Below, one piece after another: positions 60,100 through 64,000 of a stretch of DNA of 64,000 nucleotides. A program made the translations under genes and the position numbers. The notes under the pieces are model-generated. The model searched no databases and was not told the origin of the DNA. It worked only from the letters and a program-made list of their open reading frames with translations. This DNA is from Pirellulales bacterium (lineage in GTDB: Bacteria > Planctomycetota > Planctomycetia > Pirellulales > DATAWG01): assembly GCA_036267355.1 (NCBI GenBank), contig DATAWG010000058.1, forward strand, positions 1 through 64,000, read 5' to 3'. Positions within the stretch are counted from its first letter, which is position 1; each line of letters opens with the position of its first letter.

Positions 60100-61248
60100 A
60101 TGCGATTCTTCGCGTTTGTTTGGAAAAACGTCTCTCGCCGCAAGATGCGCAGCGGGCTGACCGTGGTCGGTCTGGGCGTTGCCGTGGCCGCGGTCGTGAG
60201 CCTCTTCGGCATTTCCGACGGCTTTTCGACGCAATTCAAGGCTCTCTACGCTCGCCGCGGCATCGATCTGGTCGTGCAGCGGGTCGGCAGCAAGACCGAA
60301 CTGAACAACGGTCTGCCAAATTCCTTGGGGGAAGACATCAGAAAGCTGCCCGGCGTCTCGGCCGTGATGGGTGGGCTGATGGACGTCGTGTCGTTTCCGG
60401 AGCAAAACATTCCCAGCGTAATTATCAATGGCTGGGCCCCCGATTCTCCGCTGTTCAAGGAACTGCACATCCTGCCCGGCGGCCGGTTGCTCCATGCGGG
60501 CGACCATCATAAGGTGCTGCTCGGCAGCGTCTTGGCCGAGAATTTGAGCGTCAAGGTCGGCGACACGATCCCGCTCTATGGCGAAAAGGCCGAGGTTGTC
60601 GGAGTTTTCAAAAGCGACGAGCACTACGAAAGCGGCTCGATCGTCGCCCTTTTGTCCGATATGCAGCAATTCATGAACCGGCCGCATCAGGTGACCGGCT
60701 TCATCGTTCGGGCCGCGATCCCCAAAGACGCCAGCCCGGAACAGAAAGCCGGCATCCTCGATCAATTGCAGCGCCAGATCGACGCGCTCGATCCCACCAT
60801 TGCCGCCATCCCGACCGATCAATTCATCGACAGCGTCGGACCGATCAAGCTGAGCCGGGCAGTGGCCTGGGTCACCTCGGCCATCGCGCTATTGATTGGC
60901 GGGATCGGCATGTTGAACACGATGGTGATGTCGGTCTACGAGCGGATTCGCGAGATCGGCACCTTGCGAGCCATCGGATGGAAGAAGATTCAAGTGATTC
61001 GCATGATCCTGGTCGAATCGCTGCTTTTGAGCCTGGCCGGGGGCACCGTCGGCGCGCTCGCCGCCGTTGGCCTTACCCATGTGCTCAGCCATTTCCGCCA
61101 GACCGCCGGCTTCATTCAAGGCACGGTCGCACCGACGGTGATCGTGCAAGGCTTTTTATTGGCCGTCGCCATCGGCGTCGGCGGAGCCATCTATCCCGCC
61201 TGGTGGGGCGCGAACCTACGTCCTGTCGAAGCGATGCGGCGGAAATGA
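60100..61248 (+). CDS. ABC transporter permease, MacB/FtsX type (second)
   Basis: 382 residues. Same layout as the permease at 57798: SGLTVVGLGVAVAAVVSLFG, large periplasmic domain, then VTSAIALLIGGIGMLNTMVM, EIGTLRAIGWKKIQVIRMIL and VAIGVGGAIYPAWWGANLRP. The two permeases are divergent paralogues and could form a heterodimer with the single ATPase, as in some export complexes. The separation by 405 bp of repeats may be a later insertion. Confidence 0.92.
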   Translation: MRFFAFVWKNVSRRKMRSGLTVVGLGVAVAAVVSLFGISDGFSTQFKALYARRGIDLVVQRVGSKTELNNGLPNSLGEDIRKLPGVSAVMGGLMDVVSFPEQNIPSVIINGWAPDSPLFKELHILPGGRLLHAGDHHKVLLGSVLAENLSVKVGDTIPLYGEKAEVVGVFKSDEHYESGSIVALLSDMQQFMNRPHQVTGFIVRAAIPKDASPEQKAGILDQLQRQIDALDPTIAAIPTDQFIDSVGPIKLSRAVAWVTSAIALLIGGIGMLNTMVMSVYERIREIGTLRAIGWKKIQVIRMILVESLLLSLAGGTVGALAAVGLTHVLSHFRQTAGFIQGTVAPTVIVQGFLLAVAIGVGGAIYPAWWGANLRPVEAMRRK

Positions 61249-61609
61249 TCGCCGTGTCCGACGGGCCACCCTGGAGCCCGCAGCGCAAGCAAGGAATTAC
61301 CGGGACTCTCTCTTGCTAGCGGTCGCGCTGCTGTCGCTCAGGCAGTGTGGCACTGGCAAGCGCAGCCTGCCAATGCGAGCGCGGGTGAGAGTTTCGGTCT
61401 CAGCAACACGCGACCCTCCTATCGTTCTCGACACCCGCTCATCAATGTTCACACGAACTCGCGGGGCCGCACTGGCAGACTGCGCTTGCCTGTGGCACAC
61501 GACGCTCGCGGGCGGCCAGCGTGGAGCCCGCAGTGCAAGCAGGGACGAATCCGAAAACTCCTTTGCTACCGCGTCGGGCTCCTGCCGCACACCACCAAAC
61601 AGCCGCCGG
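61249..61609. repeat. Composite repeat block before the PVC cytochrome gene
   Basis: Two kinds of repeat are present and no gene was recognised. Inverted arms: 61346-61376 (GTGGCACTGGCAAGCGCAGC) and 61468-61498 (...GCGCTTGCCTGTGGCACA). Flanking direct copies: GGAGCCCGCAGCGCAAGCAA near 61271 and GGAGCCCGCAGTGCAAGCAG near 61521. Structure resembles nested small elements. Confidence 0.75.
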
Positions 61610-64000
61610 TCATGGCTTCGGGTGCTGCGATAGTAGATAGCCCATCAGGTTATAGAAGTCCGTTTCGCTGAGGATGTCGGCAACGTTCGCCGGCATCGGC
61701 GAGAGGGGGAGGATGCGGCGTTCGGCAACGTTGCTCTTGGCGATTTGCGTTTCCTTGCCTTGGTTGTCCACCAGCACCACGGTTTGGCCTTCCTCGCGCA
61801 CGACCAGGCCGGTGAAACTGCGGCCGTCGTCGGTTTGGATTTGCGTCGCACGGAACGCTTGATCGACGATGCGGTTTGGATCGAGCACGTCTTCCAATAA
61901 TCGATCCAGGCCGCGAATGCCAATGCCGTCGAGATCGGGGCCCACCTTGTGTCCCTCGCCACCGATGCGATGGCAATTCGTGCATATCTTGTTGAACGCC
62001 TGCCGCCCGAGCGCGGGGTCGGGCTTGAACTTCAAATAGCCGTCGTGCCGCTGCTGGATCAACCGATCGAGCCGATCGTCTCCCCTGGGCAATTTGGCCG
62101 TGAGCGTTTTCACTTGCTCGGCCAGATCGGGAATCCCTTGCGCATTGAGCCGGCTGATCACCGTGGGCTCGCGGAGCAATCGGGCCGATGCTTTGCCATC
62201 GTGAATCGTCGCCAACAGCAGCGTGCCGCCGGTGCGGCTGCCGGCCAGACTGGCGGCGATATCGACGGCCAACCGCTCGGGCGCTGCCGGCAAGCGGTGC
62301 AAGAGTTCGTCGTGTGCCGCGGGTGTGTTGATGGCCGCAAGCGCCTGCGCCGCCTTTTGCCGCACCGCGAGCGGCTCGTTCCCGCGGCCGACGACGCCGC
62401 TCAATAGCGCGACGGAACGAATTGCATCGAGCGCCACGCACGCATCGCTCGCCGGAGCCCGCAATTTGGGCCATTCCACCGCGGCCGATCCTGAAACGAT
62501 TGCCGCCAGCCGGTCGAACTGCCCCACGACATGCCATTCACGCGCCAGATCGATCCCTTGGTTCAGTTGGCCCTCCTCGTTCGAGGCAAGCAGCTTTCCG
62601 GTAATGTCGTCGGCCCAGGTTTGAAAATCACCCGGCAATTTCGATTGACCCTGCTCTTGCATACCCTGCCGAACGGCCCGCAACAGATCGCGCTGCCGGT
62701 CGAGCGGCGTCGCATTCTGATGCCAGGTTCGCATTGCGGCAAATAGCTTCGGCAATTCGTCGGGCGGCAGATAGCGAGCCACATGGTGAACGTAGTTCGC
62801 CAGCGGGCTGCGATCGGCCGACGGATTCCAGTCGCCGATATAGTGCGTCGAATGCTTCACGGCGTCGATCGACCCGTTGGGCTCCTTTTGCGTGATCTCG
62901 ATATATTCCAGCAGGAACCGCGCGGCGTCGGCCGAGGGCACGCCGAGGCTCACGTCGGCCATGCGGCCCCGCAGCACCGTGTCGCTGCCGGGAATTGAAG
63001 TCTGCTTCAATCGCACATACATGCTCGGGGCCGCCAATTGATCGCGCAGCGCAATGCGGCAAGTTTGAATCAAATGCGTGTCTTCGGCCGGCGTGCGGCC
63101 CCACAGGTCGGCCAACAGCTTGATATTCTCGATCGCCGGATGCTGCTCGAGCGCTTCCGCCGCCACGCGGCGCACGAATGCATCTGAATCGTCGAGCCGG
63201 CCGCGCACGAGCTTCATCACGTCGAGCGATTCTTTGGAGCCAGCGGGAGCGTGACCCGCAGAGAGGGGGACGGGCACATTTTGCTCAGCGGGCATCGCCA
63301 AATGAGCCAGTCCCCAATTCGGCCGCTCGGCCATCGCGCGCACCAAATGCACGCGCACCATCCGATCGGGATCGATCGCCAGTTTGAGCACCAATTTGTC
63401 GTCGAGCGCGCCGAGCCGCTGGAGCACCCACAAGCCATGCGCTCGCTGCGTCGGCGTTGATTTGTCGCTCGACAACAGTTCAACCAGCGGCACGACCGCC
63501 GCCTTGCCGATCCGATCGACCAATTCGTTGGTGGCCAGTGTGCGGATCGTGATATTCGCGTCGGCCAGCCGGTCGATCAATTCCGCGGCCGACATCGTGG
63601 CCAGATTTGGCATCGCCGGCTTCGCGGCCGGATGATCTTTGGTGCCGACATAAACGATCCGCCAGATGCGGCCCCGATCGTGGTCGCGGCCCGGATGCGT
63701 CAACGGCACTTCGTAATGCCCGATGATGCGATTGTAGAAATCGGCGACATATATCGCTCCATCCGGCCCGAGCTTCAAATCGACGGGCCGGAACCATTGA
63801 TCGTCGCAACTCAAAAAGTCGTCGGTGCCGTCGGCCCAAAAGAATGAGCCGCGCGGCGTGAGCCGATCATGGTTGATGCGATGCGTCACCGGATTGCCGA
63901 TGAACATCGTGCCGCGATATTCGGCCGGAAACTGCTCGGCCGCATAGTAGACGATGCCCGCGATCGCCGACGAGCCGTGCATGTGGTCCATCATCGGCGG
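61610..64000 (-). CDS. PVC-type cytochrome/HEAT-repeat protein, partial (N-terminus beyond the edge)
   Basis: 796 residues of an open frame still running at the right edge. The N-terminal visible part is the propeller-type domain of planctomycete membrane-bound dehydrogenases (VDLKLGPDGAIYVADFYNRI). A HEAT-like helical part occupies about residues 100-600. The C-terminus is a cytochrome c domain with heme motif ICTNCHRIGGEGHKVGPDLD (CxxCH). Such fusions are large, periplasmic, and abundant in Planctomycetes. The substrate is unknown. A small insertion (QNVPVPLSAGHAPAGSKE) comes from the palindrome at 63261-63320. Confidence 0.9.
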   Translation of the reverse strand, partial: PPMMDHMHGSSAIAGIVYYAAEQFPAEYRGTMFIGNPVTHRINHDRLTPRGSFFWADGTDDFLSCDDQWFRPVDLKLGPDGAIYVADFYNRIIGHYEVPLTHPGRDHDRGRIWRIVYVGTKDHPAAKPAMPNLATMSAAELIDRLADANITIRTLATNELVDRIGKAAVVPLVELLSSDKSTPTQRAHGLWVLQRLGALDDKLVLKLAIDPDRMVRVHLVRAMAERPNWGLAHLAMPAEQNVPVPLSAGHAPAGSKESLDVMKLVRGRLDDSDAFVRRVAAEALEQHPAIENIKLLADLWGRTPAEDTHLIQTCRIALRDQLAAPSMYVRLKQTSIPGSDTVLRGRMADVSLGVPSADAARFLLEYIEITQKEPNGSIDAVKHSTHYIGDWNPSADRSPLANYVHHVARYLPPDELPKLFAAMRTWHQNATPLDRQRDLLRAVRQGMQEQGQSKLPGDFQTWADDITGKLLASNEEGQLNQGIDLAREWHVVGQFDRLAAIVSGSAAVEWPKLRAPASDACVALDAIRSVALLSGVVGRGNEPLAVRQKAAQALAAINTPAAHDELLHRLPAAPERLAVDIAASLAGSRTGGTLLLATIHDGKASARLLREPTVISRLNAQGIPDLAEQVKTLTAKLPRGDDRLDRLIQQRHDGYLKFKPDPALGRQAFNKICTNCHRIGGEGHKVGPDLDGIGIRGLDRLLEDVLDPNRIVDQAFRATQIQTDDGRSFTGLVVREEGQTVVLVDNQGKETQIAKSNVAERRILPLSPMPANVADILSETDFYNLMGYLLSQHPKP
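63261..63320. repeat. GGGGACAGGCACC palindrome family, copy C, inside the PVC cytochrome gene
   Basis: Arms 63261-63284 (GAGAGGGGGACGGGCACATT...) and 63297-63320 (...AATGAGCCAGTCCCCAATTC) are imperfect inverted copies with a 12-nt loop. The frame stays open, adding about 15-20 codons. Confidence 0.75.

Overview
The window is about 64 kb of GC-rich bacterial DNA that looks like a planctomycete chromosome, most plausibly Pirellulales-like (the order is an inference). The evidence is a LEPR-type N-terminal motif on a giant secreted protein, a PVC-type HEAT-repeat/cytochrome c protein, a PQQ-propeller protein with the WPQFRGP opening, a DUF1570 protein, futalosine-type menaquinone genes, KdsB (so an LPS-type outer membrane), and many dispersed palindromic repeats between and inside genes. 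I saw no rRNA, tRNA, CRISPR array, prophage or complete transposase.

Layout. 1-0.7 kb: tail of a membrane protein, then a tandem duplication carrying two MITE-like elements. 0.7-7.9 kb (minus): redox operon of a membrane-tailed FAD/Fe-S oxidoreductase, a membrane-tailed SDR, a small membrane protein, a PCC/DUF296 protein and a PoxB-like TPP enzyme. 8.4-14.3 kb (minus): two secreted proteins, one a 1330-residue cyclophilin/Ig-like/RTX protein with a LEPR motif, the other a Gly/Ala/Asn repeat protein. 14.9-21.5 kb (plus): NtrC-type response regulator, a strong sigma-54 promoter, a run of small membrane and stress-type genes including two AI-2E family transporters, a second sigma-54-like site, and a stand-alone Hpt protein. 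21.9-28.4 kb: a 2157-residue surface protein with an N-terminal barrel-like domain and a long beta-helix passenger. 28.6-30.6 kb: pabA/trpG-like amidotransferase and moeA.

30.9-36.3 kb (minus): a 29-residue lysine-rich mini-protein, SGNH hydrolase, site-2 protease, cyclophilin, glycyl-tRNA synthetase and ComB-like phosphatase. 36.5-40.2 kb (plus): menaquinone genes (methyltransferase, UbiX, UbiA, MqnE), followed by a lipoyl-like domain lacking the acceptor lysine, a fuconolactonase-like amidohydrolase and a UxaE-like epimerase. 42.8-48.0 kb (minus): membrane flippase-like protein and two GT39 glycosyltransferases. 48.3-55.7 kb: Gfo/Idh/MocA oxidoreductase, glmS, kdsB, DUF1570 protein, a small ORF, a PIN-domain remnant and a creatininase-family protein. 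56-64 kb: PQQ protein, two FtsX/MacB-type permeases with one ATPase, and a PVC cytochrome running off the right edge.

Two themes stand out. First, 14.9-21.5 kb looks like a self-contained sigma-54/phosphorelay envelope-stress locus. Second, several palindromic or simple repeat families recur, some inserted in frame into glmS, a GT39 enzyme and the PVC cytochrome. One composite arrangement, a GCGCGAAACC palindrome and/or a (CCCTCA)n tract directly before a start codon, recurs at the menaquinone genes and a GT39 gene.
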